64,000 nt of DNA from Scolanthus callimorphus (GCA_033964015.1 CM066912.1:27279532-27343531), one strand, 5' to 3'. Positions 12,301-22,679 are shown, numbered from the stretch's first letter. Numbers and translations are program-made. Notes: generated by a model from the sequence alone, not told the origin.

Positions 12301-15040
12301 AATGTTGTTAGCTCACCAGAAGGCAAAAATGTCGGATGGTAAGAACATATATATTTTTTTAACTTGGCGACTTCAACTCGTCTTTATACCGGTAGAGGCT
12401 TGCAAGCATAAGTGAAAAACGCTAGGCATAAAAGAAAAAATTGTAGCCGTATTTACGCCTATATCGAGCGCAATTTCAAGCCCTGTGATACAATAGCCAT
12501 CATTTTGTAAACTCCATTGAAATACCATGTGATCTCCCGCGCGAAAGCTTGATACAGTTGCTGCTTGTACAGTGCCAGAACGGGTGAGGGGTCGTGGACA
12601 GCTCCACCTCCTGACGAGTTTCCAAAACGTGCGCGAATGAAAAATGACAAATGGAAAAATGACCGCATTTCGATGACATTCTTCTCACCCAGGGGTCGCA
12701 GAATTTTCATCCGACTTTGGCCCTATCCCAATAGTCGATTCTAGCTATAACGCACGCGCGCGCTGCATTGTAGTAGTTGTGGGACATGGCTTGGACACCG
12801 CGGCAAAACGCATTTGCCATGCGCTAAAGATTCGCTTTCCTGTGAAATGAAGACAAAAGAAATAATCATACATAACAAAGGTATCTCGTGTTCTCTTGGA
12901 AATTTGGAAATCGTAAGCTCCAGACACAAAACGTAAGGCCAAAAATTGCAGAGCAACTAGAATATGTCCGTATCTTTCTCTGAACTTTTCCACCTCGCAA
13001 TTTAAGGCTTACACCCGAGGCGAAAATTCTGGTTTAAAGTCAAAATTTATCGTTCACTGAATTGTTATGTAGATTTTTTCAATTGTCTCATTTCACAGGC
13101 CAGTGAATCTTTAGCGCATGTGAACTGCGTTTTGCCGCGGTGTCCATGGCTTGGGCATTTCTGAATAAAGAAGAGCGCGCCCGCTTATAGCTGGAATCGT
13201 CCATTTATGACCACATCTCTTGCGTTGTCTGGTCATTCATTACATTATTGCAACAGGCTCGACAATCCTTGACCGTGCAGTCATCGAGCACAACTTGTTA
13301 TCCGCAAGTAAACTGTACAATAACATTGGTTTTGATGAGCTGGGAGCACTACTAGAAATACCGCCACAAAAGGTACTGTAAAAACAACAACAGCAGCAGC
13401 AACGCCACCGCCACCACCAACAACAACAACAGCAATAGTTACATGGTAGCGCACGGCAATTAAAGAGCCTTTGTAAGCCGCCATTTTGACCTCATAATAA
13501 CATACCAAGTCGGAGAAAGCATCCATTTCCATCGGCTGATTTAGAGAATATAGAGCAATTTTCTAGATTGAATTTGGCAAACCGAATATGAAACTGTGTT
13601 TTTAGATGTCGATTTAGAGATTTCTACACGTAACGTCGAGAAAGGAGTAATGCTGTCAAAAAGATGTAATACTGGCGGACATTTTACTCGTTGCTCGCAT
13701 TTTTCCTCACCCCTGCGGGGCTCGGAAAACCACGCCCGCAACTCGTAAAATATCCACTCGTTACATGAAAAAAACATCTAATATATATGTATAATAAGTT
13801 GCACTTGGAATCATGTGAGGAGGTGAACAAAGAGTAAAACAAACAATCTGGTTAGTACAGAAAATGAAATATATTCTCACTTCATATGCAATGAGCGCAA
13901 ATACCAGGAATCTCGTCAAACTTGTAATACCGGTAGTTGATAATGCATTGCGCGCCTGGCCATAAAACTGGGCCTTGAGTCTTCCCGTTTGTCACTTTGG
14001 ACCTCATTTCGACCCACCCACCATCGCAGATGCAGGTCATATTGAAGGTTTTTTGGAACTTGGATATATCTAGTCCAGGTAATGAATAAATGTGGCCGCT
14101 CATTAATTGTGTTTTCACAGGCCGAGAGAATCGCATCCCAGATGATCAGCGAGGGTCGAATGTCGGGTTCAATTGATCAGATTGATGGCATCGTACACTT
14201 TGAAGGTAAGCATGTCGGGTTCAATTGGTCAGATTGATGGCATCGTGCACTTTGAAGGTAAGCATGTCGGGTCGAATGTCGGTTTCAATTTTTCAGATTG
14301 ATGGCATCGTACACTTCTAAGGTAAGCATGTCGGGTCGAATGTCGGGTTCAATTGATCAGATTGATGGCATCATAAACTTTGAAGGTAAGCATGTCGGGT
14401 CGAATGTCGGGTTCAATTGATCAGATTGATGGCATCGTACACTTGAAGGTAAGCACAAGAAGTTTCTGCAGAACTTGTTAATGTAACACGAAATTGGCCT
14501 CGCGTTACATGGCCTTTAGAGGTGCTAATATTACGTATAGCAGTGTCCTGTAGGTTGGTAAACTGCAAGTCTCTGCTCAGTTTTATGGCAAAAATGTTTC
14601 TCAAAATCACAATAGACAGTTTTGTGACGCTGATGGAGAGACCTAATATGGGAGATTGCTACTCTTAGGGGCCGACCATTTAACTTTTGAGGGGGTGGGG
14701 GGGGGCTTTTTTGTCGGTGCAAGATTTTTTTTTATACCTCTGTTAGACACTGAGAATTTTTTTTCGAATAAGAAAGAAGGGTTTTAGTCACCATTTTGCT
14801 GTGCAGGAAATTTTTTTTCAAAAAGCCCCCCCCCCCCCTCAAGAGTTAAATGGTCGGCCACTTAGTAATGGACTCTTTGTTGAAGATAATTTTGATTTAA
14901 TTTCAGCTCAAGAGCCCCTTCCATCGTGGGACAAACAAATCCAGGGTCTCTGCGTCCAGGTGAACACGATAATCGAAAAAATCAACCATCACTCACCAGA
15001 GTGGGCAGCGAAATACGCTGAGTCGCAGATGCACTCCTAG
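6232..15040 (+). CDS. COPS4: COP9 signalosome subunit 4 (complete, 10 exons, 402 aa)
   Basis: CSN4 is a PCI-domain scaffold subunit of the COP9 signalosome, which removes NEDD8 from cullin-RING ubiquitin ligases. Ten exons (6232-6373, 7192-7343, 7683-7786, 8790-8943, 9481-9631, 11932-12016, 12253-12338, 13257-13372, 14121-14205, 14907-15040) total 1209 nt, exactly 403 codons with stop; human CSN4 has 406 residues. Near-identical blocks include [60 protein letters not shown] and [14 protein letters not shown]. The helical-repeat N-terminus is followed by the PCI domain in the C-terminal half. The chosen ATG gives MAAEVRQ, like human MAAAVRQ; the upstream TTG frame is ignored. Intron 4 is GC-AG, and the exon 9 end is repeated downstream. 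Confidence 0.96.
6728..6955. mobile_element. Foldback MITE in COPS4 intron 1
   Basis: Long imperfect inverted arms: ACTACCATTTTCGC on the left and GAAAATGGTAGT on the right, with GGTTTACGTT/AACGTAAACC and GATTGGCT/AGCCAATC further in. Confidence 0.65.
7192..7343 (+). CDS. COPS4: COPS4 exon 2
   Basis: Phase 1 in, 0 out; acceptor TTTTTACCAG, donor GTAATT. It encodes SLVVSRQ ... [13 protein letters not shown]. Confidence 0.95.
7519..7676. mobile_element. Short MITE in COPS4 intron 2
   Basis: Terminal inverted repeats GGGTTGGTTTTCA and TGAAAACCAACCC, with two inner copies of GATCCTT(A/G)TGCTTATG. Confidence 0.6.
7683..7786 (+). CDS. COPS4: COPS4 exon 3
   Basis: Phase 0 in, 2 out; donor GTACTG. 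It encodes [14 protein letters not shown] ... [11 protein letters not shown]. Confidence 0.95.
8460..8612. repeat. GGTTCC/poly-C repeat family, copy 1
   Basis: TGTGTGGTTCCTGAAAAT, a poly-C run, GAAGGGTGTTGAAAAGTG and CCCCACCCCTCTGGAATTTCC. The same order of blocks is at 44736-44893, and in part at 44330-44470. Confidence 0.6.
8790..8943 (+). CDS. COPS4: COPS4 exon 4 (followed by a GC donor)
   Basis: Phase 2 in, 0 out. It encodes [20 protein letters not shown] ... LQVLYK. The next bases are GCAAGT; protein conservation (human [15 protein letters not shown]) requires the splice exactly here, so the donor is GC. Confidence 0.94.
8981..9250. mobile_element. G-run foldback element in COPS4 intron 4
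   Basis: The ends GGGCAATTCCAGGACATAAA and TTTATTTTCTGGAATTGCCC are inverted, with inner GGTACCCCCCACGGGCGGCA and TGCCGCCCGTGGGGAGGGTA. The middle holds three long G runs. The GC donor of intron 4 lies about 37 bp upstream. Confidence 0.65.
9481..9631 (+). CDS. COPS4: COPS4 exon 5
   Basis: Phase 0 in, 1 out; acceptor CTACACAG, donor GTATGC. It encodes [20 protein letters not shown] ... [14 protein letters not shown]. Confidence 0.95.
9716..10110. repeat. CCCCTAAAAGATAC repeat element in COPS4 intron 5
   Basis: A G run at the left and a C run at the right bracket sequence with repeated CCC(T/C)(A/T)AAAGATAC motifs. The layout resembles the CCCTAAAAAATAC elements at 33.7, 35.2 and 63.2 kb. 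Confidence 0.5.
10487..11260. mobile_element. DNA transposon remnant with long imperfect TIRs in COPS4 intron 5
   Basis: Ends TAGTCCGGTCAATTTAGC and GCTAATTTGACCGGACTA, followed inward by inverted CCTGGAAAAAATTGCAACAT and ATGTTGCAATTTTTTCCAGG. ATA flanks both sides. No transposase frame is visible in the 774 bp. Confidence 0.7.
11639..11835. mobile_element. Hairpin MITE in COPS4 intron 5
   Basis: Ends GTCACAGGAAAAATTGC and GCAATTTTTCCCTGTGA; the arms continue with ACATTAATGGTTTTGGTAGC and its complement. The central part contains a direct repeat of GTGTGGTCTTCCCATTAACAT. Confidence 0.7.
11836..11925 (-). repeat. tRNA-derived element (SINE head or tRNA pseudogene)
   Basis: On the minus strand an A-box-like TTAGCTCAGTAACAGAGC and a B box GGTTCAAACCC are spaced as in a tRNA. 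The anticodon stem does not pair, so a working tRNA is unlikely. It ends about 10 bp before COPS4 exon 6. Confidence 0.55.
11932..12016 (+). CDS. COPS4: COPS4 exon 6
   Basis: Phase 1 in, 2 out; acceptor TATTTTCAG, donor GTAAGT. It encodes [17 protein letters not shown] ... YGILEK. A tRNA-derived element lies directly upstream. Confidence 0.95.
12253..12338 (+). CDS. COPS4: COPS4 exon 7
   Basis: Phase 2 in, 1 out; acceptor TTTTTGTAG, donor GTAAGA. It encodes [20 protein letters not shown], then HQKAKMSD. Confidence 0.95.
12733..13201. mobile_element. Foldback element in COPS4 intron 7
   Basis: Inverted arms of roughly 100 bp, imperfect: CGATTCTAGCTATAA/TTATAGCTGGAATCG at the ends, and GACACCGCGGCAAAACGCA/TGCGTTTTGCCGCGGTGTC further in. 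The loop between them holds no recognisable gene. Confidence 0.65.
13257..13372 (+). CDS. COPS4: COPS4 exon 8 (PCI domain)
   Basis: Phase 1 in, 0 out; acceptor GCAACAG, donor GTACTG. It encodes [20 protein letters not shown], then [15 protein letters not shown], part of the PCI winged helix. Confidence 0.95.
13440..13600. repeat. Dispersed CCATTTCCATCGGCTGATTT family, copy
   Basis: Contains AAAGAGCC, then AGCATCCATTTCCATCGGCT and GATTTAGAGAAT. Related copies: 8617-8740, 18950-19050, 22995-23110, 23390-23570, 45400-45830 (inverted) and 51045-51130. A (CAA/CAG)n stretch precedes it at 13383-13435. Confidence 0.55.
13655..13790. repeat. CATGTAATACTGGCGG MITE family, short copy
   Basis: Shares TGTAATACTGGCGG, ATTTTACTCGTTGCTCGCATTT and TTACATGAAAAAAACATCTAAT with copies at 34885-35232 (longest), 52740-52858 and 54770-55322. 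Confidence 0.55.
14121..14205 (+). CDS. COPS4: COPS4 exon 9
   Basis: Phase 0 in, 1 out; acceptor TTTTCACAG, donor GTAAGC. It encodes [20 protein letters not shown], then IDGIVHFE. The 3' half and its donor recur four more times in the following intron; only the first donor keeps the frame into exon 10. Confidence 0.93.
14206..14455 (+). repeat. Tandem copies of the COPS4 exon 9 end and splice donor
   Basis: Four extra copies of the last ~45 nt of exon 9 with its GTAAGC donor follow the real one. Donors are at 14206, 14258, 14322, 14386 and 14449 (spacing 52, 64, 64, 63). Copy 3 has lost the coding sense (TCTAAG) and gained TTTCAATTTTTCAG, an acceptor-like tract. Confidence 0.9.
14669..14859. 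mobile_element. GGCCGACCATTT hairpin MITE in COPS4 intron 9
   Basis: Ends GGCCGACCATTTAACTTTTG and AGTTAAATGGTCGGCC, each followed inward by a long G or C run. The same family lies at 52862-53032 in the AhR-like gene. It ends 47 bp before exon 10. Confidence 0.75.
14907..15040 (+). CDS. COPS4: COPS4 exon 10 with stop
   Basis: Phase 1 in; acceptor TAATTTCAG. It encodes [19 protein letters not shown] ... MHS, then TAG at 15038-15040. Human has EALPTWDKQIQSLCFQV. Confidence 0.95.
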
Positions 15041-15045
15041 AGAAG

Positions 15046-15592
15046 CAACATGCTGGTGATGTTATTTATAGAACATTACGTAATGCCTGTTAATAGAATT
15101 ATGACGTCATAGCTAATTATGTCATATCTACAGCCTTACGTCAACACGTCATCTCATTGGCTAGATGAGATCTTTGAATGATGTTAATTTTAGAACATTA
15201 CCTCATGCCTATTAATAGAATTATGACGTCATAGCTAATGACGCCATATCTATAACCTTACGTCATCACATGAGATCTTTGAATGATTACCTAGTGATGT
15301 TATTTTTAGAGCATTACGTCATGCCTATTAATAGAATTATGACATCATAACTTATGTCATATCTACAACATTACGTCATCACATGGCTAGATGAGATCTT
15401 TGAATGATTACGTGATGATGTTATTTTTAGAACATTATGTCATACCTATTAATAGAATTATGACGTTATAACTAATGTCATATCTACAACATTACGTCAT
15501 CACATGGCTAGATGAGATCTTTGAATGATTACGTGATGTTATTTTAGAACATTACGTCATTGCTATTAATAGATAATCGTGACGTCATGGAT
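15046..15592. repeat. ~120-bp tandem repeat array rich in TGACGTCA-type motifs
   Basis: About 4.5 copies starting near 15050, 15180, 15296, 15418 and 15535. Each has GATGTTATTTTTAGAACATT, ACGTCATGCCTATTAATAGA, TTATGACGTCATA and GATGAGATCTTTGAATGA. It begins a few bases after the COPS4 stop, so it probably lies in the 3' UTR or just past it. Confidence 0.85.
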
Positions 15593-15854
15593 TGATATTT
15601 GCAGAGCAACAAGTCATGGAATTTCAAACTCATTACATTATTAACTTTCATCTTTACGAGTGACCTCGGTTCCGGTCATTATTTCATCCTATGAATGTAA
15701 TAATTCGATGTTGATGTTGCGTCATTACGTAATGGTTATGAATTGAAGTATTGTGTCATAAGTGGTGACTTCATTTGTCGAATATGGTTATGGGTATTCA
15801 ATCAATAGTTGGTTATTTGATAGATAATTTTGATCCATTTCGGCTTTGCGTCTA

Positions 15855-16060
15855 AGCTATTGGCGGCTAAAAATGCAACCTTATTCGTTATAACTTGTGT
15901 GTTTGTCGCCTGTCGTCCAAGACTTTGGCGACTAAAAATGCAAAATTGTTTGTCAGCACTTGTGTTATTGTCGCCTGGCGTCCAAGCTATTGGCGACTAA
16001 AAATGCATACTTATTTGACAGAACTTATTTACTTGATATTGGCGACTAAAATGCAAATTT
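15855..16060. repeat. TTGGCGACTAAAAATGCA repeat
   Basis: Four imperfect copies of TTGGCG(A/G)CTAAAAATGCA, about 45-70 bp apart. Copies 2 and 3 are each preceded by GTCGCCTG(T/G)CGTCCAAG. Confidence 0.75.
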
Positions 16061-18048
16061 ATTCCACAGCAGGCAGCAATGGCGACAGAAAAGGTCTGGG
16101 GATATTAATGTGCATTCGTGCCTGATTCTGTATTAGCCGTTCAAACGGCATAAGCGCTTATGGTTAAGATGTCTGACGACAAGTTTTAGAACGTGCGCGA
16201 AACTCCGGTCTTTTTTCTCTTTATATCTCAGCTTCGAGCGTCATTTCAGCACTTTCATCAAGTATAAAATGGGAGTCCGTTTCATAGAACAATCACATAA
16301 CGTCTACATCGCCTTTATAATCTATATGATTAATTTCTTAAGTAACTGTGCGAGGACCTTTTTTGATTTGTCTCACTTTCCCGCCAAGTTTGGCGAGTGC
16401 GTGCTACACAGGAAGCCCACAACAAATATTTTACTAAGCTAAGAATTTGAAGATTTTGAAGTCTGCTTTCTATTTCTTGATTGTGAGAAAATTTGAGGAA
16501 GTGAAAAGTTTGAAAACAATTTTTTTTTTCGTTTCTCATAACTACGATTGACTGCAAATAATGAAATCTCCGCTATGAATAAACGGCATTCTATTTGTAT
16601 TTACATTTTTTACGAATAATTTGGGCATCGGTTTCTTCACACTTCTCTTTCGTGACTCAAACACCACCATTCAAACAAACAAGCACCATTCAGTAATACC
16701 ATTTCTATAGCGCCATTTGTACTAGAAAAACAATGACACCAATGGCAACTGCTAGCAAAATACATTATCTTGTTCATCGGTGTCTTCCCACTTCTTGTTC
16801 GTGACTTGAAATAACAAACACACCATTCAGTAACGTTTCTCAGCTGTTTGCCAACTGCTAGCAAAATGCTTTAATTGAGAACTGTTTGTTCTCGGGCTTA
16901 CCATCCCAGCAGTCGTGCAGGTGAATTCCGCACCTTGTGAAAGGTTTCGTGACATTTCTTAGTTAAACACATTTATAGGGTCGGTTAAATATTCAGGCAT
17001 CATTAGGTGCCCTTAGATTCTTGACTTCGGATAGCGAGTTAGAAACTCCGGTGCTGCTTCTAACAGACCAATTTATTATCCAACAACTGAGGTGCCCAAT
17101 TTAACGTCTGAAATAATCGTAGTTTAATTTTAAAAACAGTTTGAAATGCGAAATTGGCTAACCTAAAGGGTGATCGCGCTTGGAGGGGAATTCCTATTCG
17201 AAATGAGAAAGCATTTTGATTTTTTTTCAGCGTATCTTGTCGTTCTCGATGAATTAAACCAAGTGAACATTTGTAACAATGTTGCGGGTTTAAAGCCCTT
17301 AGTTTCAATATCCTAAATACGTTATCCAATGCCGTGAATTCAATTGCTTTCAATGGCATTACAAATTAACAGATTAAGGTTTGGTGACTCATTATATAGA
17401 AACGAATGAACGAATCCATAGAATTGAATTGCAGTTTGAACTTTTGGAAGATGGTCTAAAATTACGTCGAATGAGTCTATATTTTAGTGAACTCTATCTA
17501 GAATATATCACATTTTTTTAGTCCCCACTATGGTTCCTCGACCATTCTTTATACATAGCGACTTGGTTTGCCTCCCGGCTAGTTGGGGTTCTTAAATGTG
17601 TTGTATATGTGTATTCTCGAAGAAACCAACTGTAATGACGGTATATCAGGGGTTACATTCTACTCTACGCTATTTTTCATATACATGATCCATATCTCCT
17701 CATACTGAATTTTGAGTCCGTTCATCGCAATTTTTAAGATAATTCTCATTATAATATCCGTGACACAGCCCTTTCAAATATAATTACGAAATTTCACTTC
17801 ATGAGCAATAAAACAAAGTACTAGCTTTTGACCAATAAACCACCTCGTTTTTCCTCGTAAAAGTTGGCATTTGCGGCCACTTCTTGCACCTGTTTCTATA
17901 TAAAGAGAATGAAAAAATTTCAAATAGAGGTTTTAATTTTGGTGCTTCTTTAGTCAATCGATTTAGCACACTATAATTTGGAGGACCAAATTCTTCTGGA
18001 GTTTTCGCCGTCCAAATTGTAAGATAGTCCAATTTGTGTACGCAATAC

Positions 18049-18384
18049 AACTTAATAAAAATTTCAACTTCGCCCGCGTACAAGTTACCACTGGTCGGCA
18101 ATTCACAATTAGTCAAATTTCCAGTTTTTGTCACAGTAGTTTGTAAATTGATATACTTATAGAATAAAAACCAGTGTATTGGACGTTGCACACGGACAGT
18201 AGATAACTAGAATAAATGATTTGTGGACGCAATTTAAAACTTCTTAATATTTTGAACTTCGCACGCGTACAAGCTGCCACTGGTGGTAGGTAATTCACAA
18301 TTAGTCAAATTTCCGGTTTTTGTCACAATAGTTCACCAGAATAAAAACCAGTGTATTTAACTTTGCACACGGACAGTAGATAAT
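18049..18384. repeat. Direct duplication of ~155 bp
   Basis: Two copies (about 18049-18206 and 18231-18384) share ACTTCGC(C/A)CGCGTACAAG, AATTCACAATTAGTCAAATT and TTGCACACGGACAGTAGATAA. Confidence 0.7.
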
Positions 18385-19705
18385 TAGGAATATTTAAGAA
18401 CTTATCGACATAGGAAAAAAACGCCCACAAAGTAGTAGAATTGTCGTGATACATTAGAATCCCTTATATATTTTAGGACCAATTTTCGACTTTCAATGGC
18501 TATTGATGTGTCCGCTTTTTCTCCTGCTACCCTAGGACCCTTCACTGTTATTTATACTTAGGCGCGGTTTCCTATAGGACCATTTGTTGGCGTTACAAGT
18601 CTATACATATTTCGCAACCACATAGAAATCGAATGAAATTGCTATCGTCACGGCTTATGACGTTCAATTTGAAGTCGTGCTTACAACCCGTTGATTTTTC
18701 TGAGGCCAGTTTTAGACGTCGAATTACCTAATTCTGGTCGCTCTAAATGTCAATTTTCCGTTGTTTAGTTAGCTAGAGCTATTTTCTCGACCTCGTTTGC
18801 ATTGCGCGCTACCGCCAAGCGCGCGCTAAATTACAATTTTGAATCCTTCCAGCGCTCATAAAATCAGGGCTGAGTTCTTCTCCATTCAAAATAGATGCAT
18901 CCGGGCGAGATTGCCTTAAAATAAGGATGTTCAATTCACAAGAAATAAGCAAAATAACCATCTAGGTTTGATAAGTAACCTTTCAACTGCCAGATAAGCA
19001 CAGATTTTGGTTATTTTGGTTTGTTATCGAGCGGATGGAAATGGTTGCGAAATAGCCTAGGTTTATAGAATTTTGTTAAAACAACCATGACGCTAAACCT
19101 ACTGTATACTTTAAAATAAACTAGAACTGGCTCTCATATAACAGACCAGCCTGCTCTTTCCTGGCCATTTCGGTGGAGTCTTTTAGACGAAAGTTTGGTA
19201 GCAAATAATGTATTCTGAAATAATTCCGCTAAGACTGAAAAAAAATACCCCAAGAGTCACACTCGTGTGCTATAGGTTAGCTCTTAACTTCAAAACAGTG
19301 GCATATCTCTGCGCGACCTCCACGCAGAGTTTATACAACCAATTACAAACAAAATGTGATACTAAATATACCACACAAAAAACTATCCTCTCTATTTTCC
19401 CAAATTAGCCGATGGAAATGGAGGGTCCCTCGAACCTGGTATAAGACTATTAGTCTGTTTGGCTAAAAGACTGTGCCAAGGAATCGTTTAAAGCTAAATG
19501 TTCCGTGCGCTTTCGTGGTTTCATAGCCTTAAACTTGTTTATCTCTGCAGCGGTGTTTAGCTGTCAGAGTTACCCGTAATCTCCTGCAAAGCGTGATGGA
19601 TTTCGGTAAGCAAGGCTACCTGTAAAGCGATCGATCAAACTTCAGTGGGGCTTGTCACGCGTTGAAGTCGACCGCACGCGATCAGTAAGAGAGATCTCCA
19701 TTAGA

Positions 19706-19860
19706 GGGGCGGATCCAGGAATATCAGAAAGGGGGGGGGGGGGGCGCATACTGAAAATATGGGACGAAAATTGGCAAATTTCCTTCAACAAATACAGTAA
19801 ATGTATGGGAAAATCTCCCGAGAAAGGGGGGCCGTGCCCCCCCTATATCCTCCCCTGCAT
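19706..19860. repeat. AGGGGCGGATCCAGGA repeat
   Basis: A G run is followed by GCGCATACTGAAAATATGGG and ATGGGAAAATCTCCCGAGAA. The same order occurs at 60383-60530. Confidence 0.55.
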
Positions 19861-20056
19861 TCTTTGAAAGAAGCACCTGTAACGGGGGGTGACAACCCAT
19901 AGAACCATGTTCAGGAGTCAAGTCTTCATATCGAGAATCGTGAGGTTACCTTGACCGTGCTTTTCGGGAAAGAGCAAAATGCTACGCCTGCAATCTATAG
20001 TCGTCCACTTGTATTGTAATAGATATAATGTAATGTAAATGTAAATGTAAATGTTC

Positions 20057-20306
20057 GAGACCGACTCCCCAGACTTGCAGCTCGAAAGCTGAATTGCGCT
20101 GGGTCCCAACGGCGCCACTGGCAGCCAAGCGGTCATAAGCACAGACACTGAGGGTGGTCACTGCCAGAGGGTTTATTACGAGAGACCGACTCCCCAGACT
20201 TGCAGCTCGAAAGCTGAATTGCGCTGGGTCCCAACGGCGCCACTGGCAGCCAAGCGGTCATAAGCACAGACACTGAGGGTGGTCACTGCCAGAGGGTTTA
20301 TTACGT
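20057..20306. repeat. Perfect-looking 125-bp tandem duplication
   Basis: Two adjacent copies (20057-20181, 20182-20306) of a unit starting GAGACCGACTCCCCAGACTT and ending GCCAGAGGGTTTATTACG. I saw no difference between them, which suggests a recent event or an assembly artefact. Confidence 0.88.
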
Positions 20307-20324
20307 CCCCAGTGGTTCTTTAAC

Positions 20325-20361
20325 GTCCCCCTGATACTGGGTAGAATAGAAAGGCGAGACG

Positions 20362-20393
<32 letters not shown>

Positions 20394-20555
20394 TGAAACA
20401 CAGTAGAACGATGTTCAACCCACAATATGAACCAATTTCGACTGAGACCAGAACAGAAAGAAAATTTCCTCTGTCCCGGCCAGGAGTCGAACCCGGACCA
20501 CAGCGGTGAGAGACCCAACGCCGTGTAACACTGGGCCAACCGTGCTTCCCAATAT
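20325..20555 (-). repeat. tRNA-derived SINE
   Basis: On the minus strand: A-box-like TTGGCCCAGTGTTACACGG, then B box GGGTTCGACTCC, then a body with GTCTTTCGGATGAGACAAT and CCGAGGTCCCGTCTCG. The body is shared with 4440-4665. The order (tRNA head, then family-specific body) is that of a tRNA SINE. Confidence 0.7.
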
Positions 20556-20989
20556 ACCATCAAACTAGTGTTTCTGAAATCTAGGGAATTTGTAAAGCAG
20601 TCGGGAGCAAGGAGTTTATTTTTGGGAAATCATAAAAAGTATCCCCGTAAGAGAGATCTCCATTCGGTGAAAGTGTTAACTCCTTGCTGATAACATCTAG
20701 AAAACACGGCGCTAGTTTAGCTGAATATGCTAAAAAAAATATCCTAATTACATCAGTCAAATCTCCCTGTCGGTGATGTTGAAATTTTAAACAACAGGCG
20801 TGAATATTTAAAACTCTACTACGATAATGCAAATTCATAGCTATTTATACAGGAGTTACTATTTCACACAAAAAAGGATTTCAAAATTAATTAACTTACC
20901 ACCAGTGCTCGTACTTTTACCTTGGTCCAATATTAGCGACATATTGCCCAAACCTGGATTAACATCGGTGACATTTTGGAATACCTTTC

Positions 20990-21500
20990 TCGTAGCCCTT
21001 CCTCTACCCCTTCTCCGACCCTTACCACTTTCCAATCTCCTACACTACCTCCCCTACCCCTTCCCCTTTTAGCTAACCGTACCCCTTCTAATACCTTTAC
21101 CACTTCCCCTTCTCCCCTTACCACCCCCGCCCTCCTAAACATACCCCTTTCTCCCTACCCCACACCTTATCCTTTCTCCTAGCCATCCTCTTCTCCTACC
21201 TTAAGCACTTCTCCTACCCTTACCACCCCCCCCCCCTAAACATACCCCTTTCTCCCTACCCCTTCCTCCATACACCTTATCCTTTCTCCTAGCCATCCCC
21301 TTCTCCTACCTTAAGGTCTCGGTCAGTGAAAACGACATGCTTGCGCAAAAAATTTATGCTATGATAATCAGCTACCCCTTCTCCTACCCTTTACCCTTTC
21401 TCCTAGTTCTTCACCTACCCCTTACCACTGACTTCCCCTACCACTTTCGCTTAACCCCTTCCCCTTTCTCCTACCCCCTCCATTCCCCATCTTATATGTT
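20990..21500. repeat. Polypyrimidine tract
   Basis: About 500 bp almost entirely C and T on the plus strand, built from CTACCCCTT/CTCCTACC motifs. It includes two copies of a block with TAAACATACCCCTTTCTCCC and CTTATCCTTTCTCCTAGCCA (about 21132-21205 and 21236-21316). A short interruption lies at 21317-21375. Open frames here are by-products of composition. Confidence 0.85.
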
Positions 21501-22679
21501 TTCTTTACCGCACCATTCTTTCTTATTAGGTACGACTAGGTGGCGCAGTGTGTTTGTGCACGGCACACTGTGCGTAACCGTATCGACTTTTCCCTGTTCC
21601 GAGTAGCTTGCTTATAGCTTTGAATTCCTTTCACCTGGAGCTTTGATAGAGAAAGTAGTGCACCGTCTCCCCAATTAGTAGTGCACTCGTGCACGGCTAG
21701 AATATTTGAGACGTTAATAAAGTTGCTTACTTTTACTTTTCAAAACCAGCCACGTCCTTTTCAAAGACTCTTCTACTTCCGCTGTTTGTGTACGCAGTAC
21801 TGCGTGATTCGATAAGAATCCTGACTGATGCACGCCATGCAAACGTGAGCCTTCTGGGTTACCATGGAAATTATCAGCGACGTTGATTAACACTAATCTG
21901 GCTAACGCACAGCAGATCTCCTAAAACCCCTAATCGCCTGATTAACCAAAGCCCCCTCCACAAAAATAGATTATGAGAGAGTGGTAGAAACCATGCTTTA
22001 ATTATCAATGCAAGATTGATCGTCCTTGCGCGTTGCTGGTGAAAATGTTGCGGTCACAAAAAAAGCTTGCAATATTTCGAGCTTCAGTGAGCATTCAGCG
22101 ATAAAATCGACTACCTTAGCCAACTTTCGAGTCAAAGAAAAAAAAGGATAGCACACTGACTAACATTTCGAACGACACAGGGAGAAAAATAAATGCGTTT
22201 TCTATTGCGTTTTCGATAGAATTGGGTAAACAAAGTACAAACCCATAAAGTATTTCGAAATTAAATTAAGATACAGAATTCTACTTCTGTTGTCTAATAC
22301 AAATCGAAGCAGATATTGAAGGTACTTATGAGAGTCGATCTGGGTCGCTTTCACTCACTTAACGCCATATATTTGCCCAAGCTGATCAGTATTTTACTTC
22401 TCCCATCTTCTTCCATCTATAACGATGTCTGTCCATGCTGACAAGTTATGAGAATTTCTCAAAAATGTATTTATGCATCGAAGTTGCACTGAGGGAAGAT
22501 AAGATTCTCCAAATGGCCGCAAAGTCAGAAAAGTTTGCAAAAGTGATCCTTGCTCACGGTCATTGCATTTTATTTCAACTAACTTCATAATGTTAATGTC
22601 AAAGTTCACGAACGAGGTTACCAAATTATCTAACAGCAATAATGATTTTCACCATAGATTGTTACACAAGGCCAACTAA

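Noticed and set aside
15046..15592. Regular repeats that might suggest a CRISPR array
   Set aside because: Units are ~120 bp with no spacer pattern and the DNA is eukaryotic; this is a tandem satellite.
20827..21606. Proline/serine/leucine-rich open frames
   Set aside because: They arise from the C/T-only composition of the tract.
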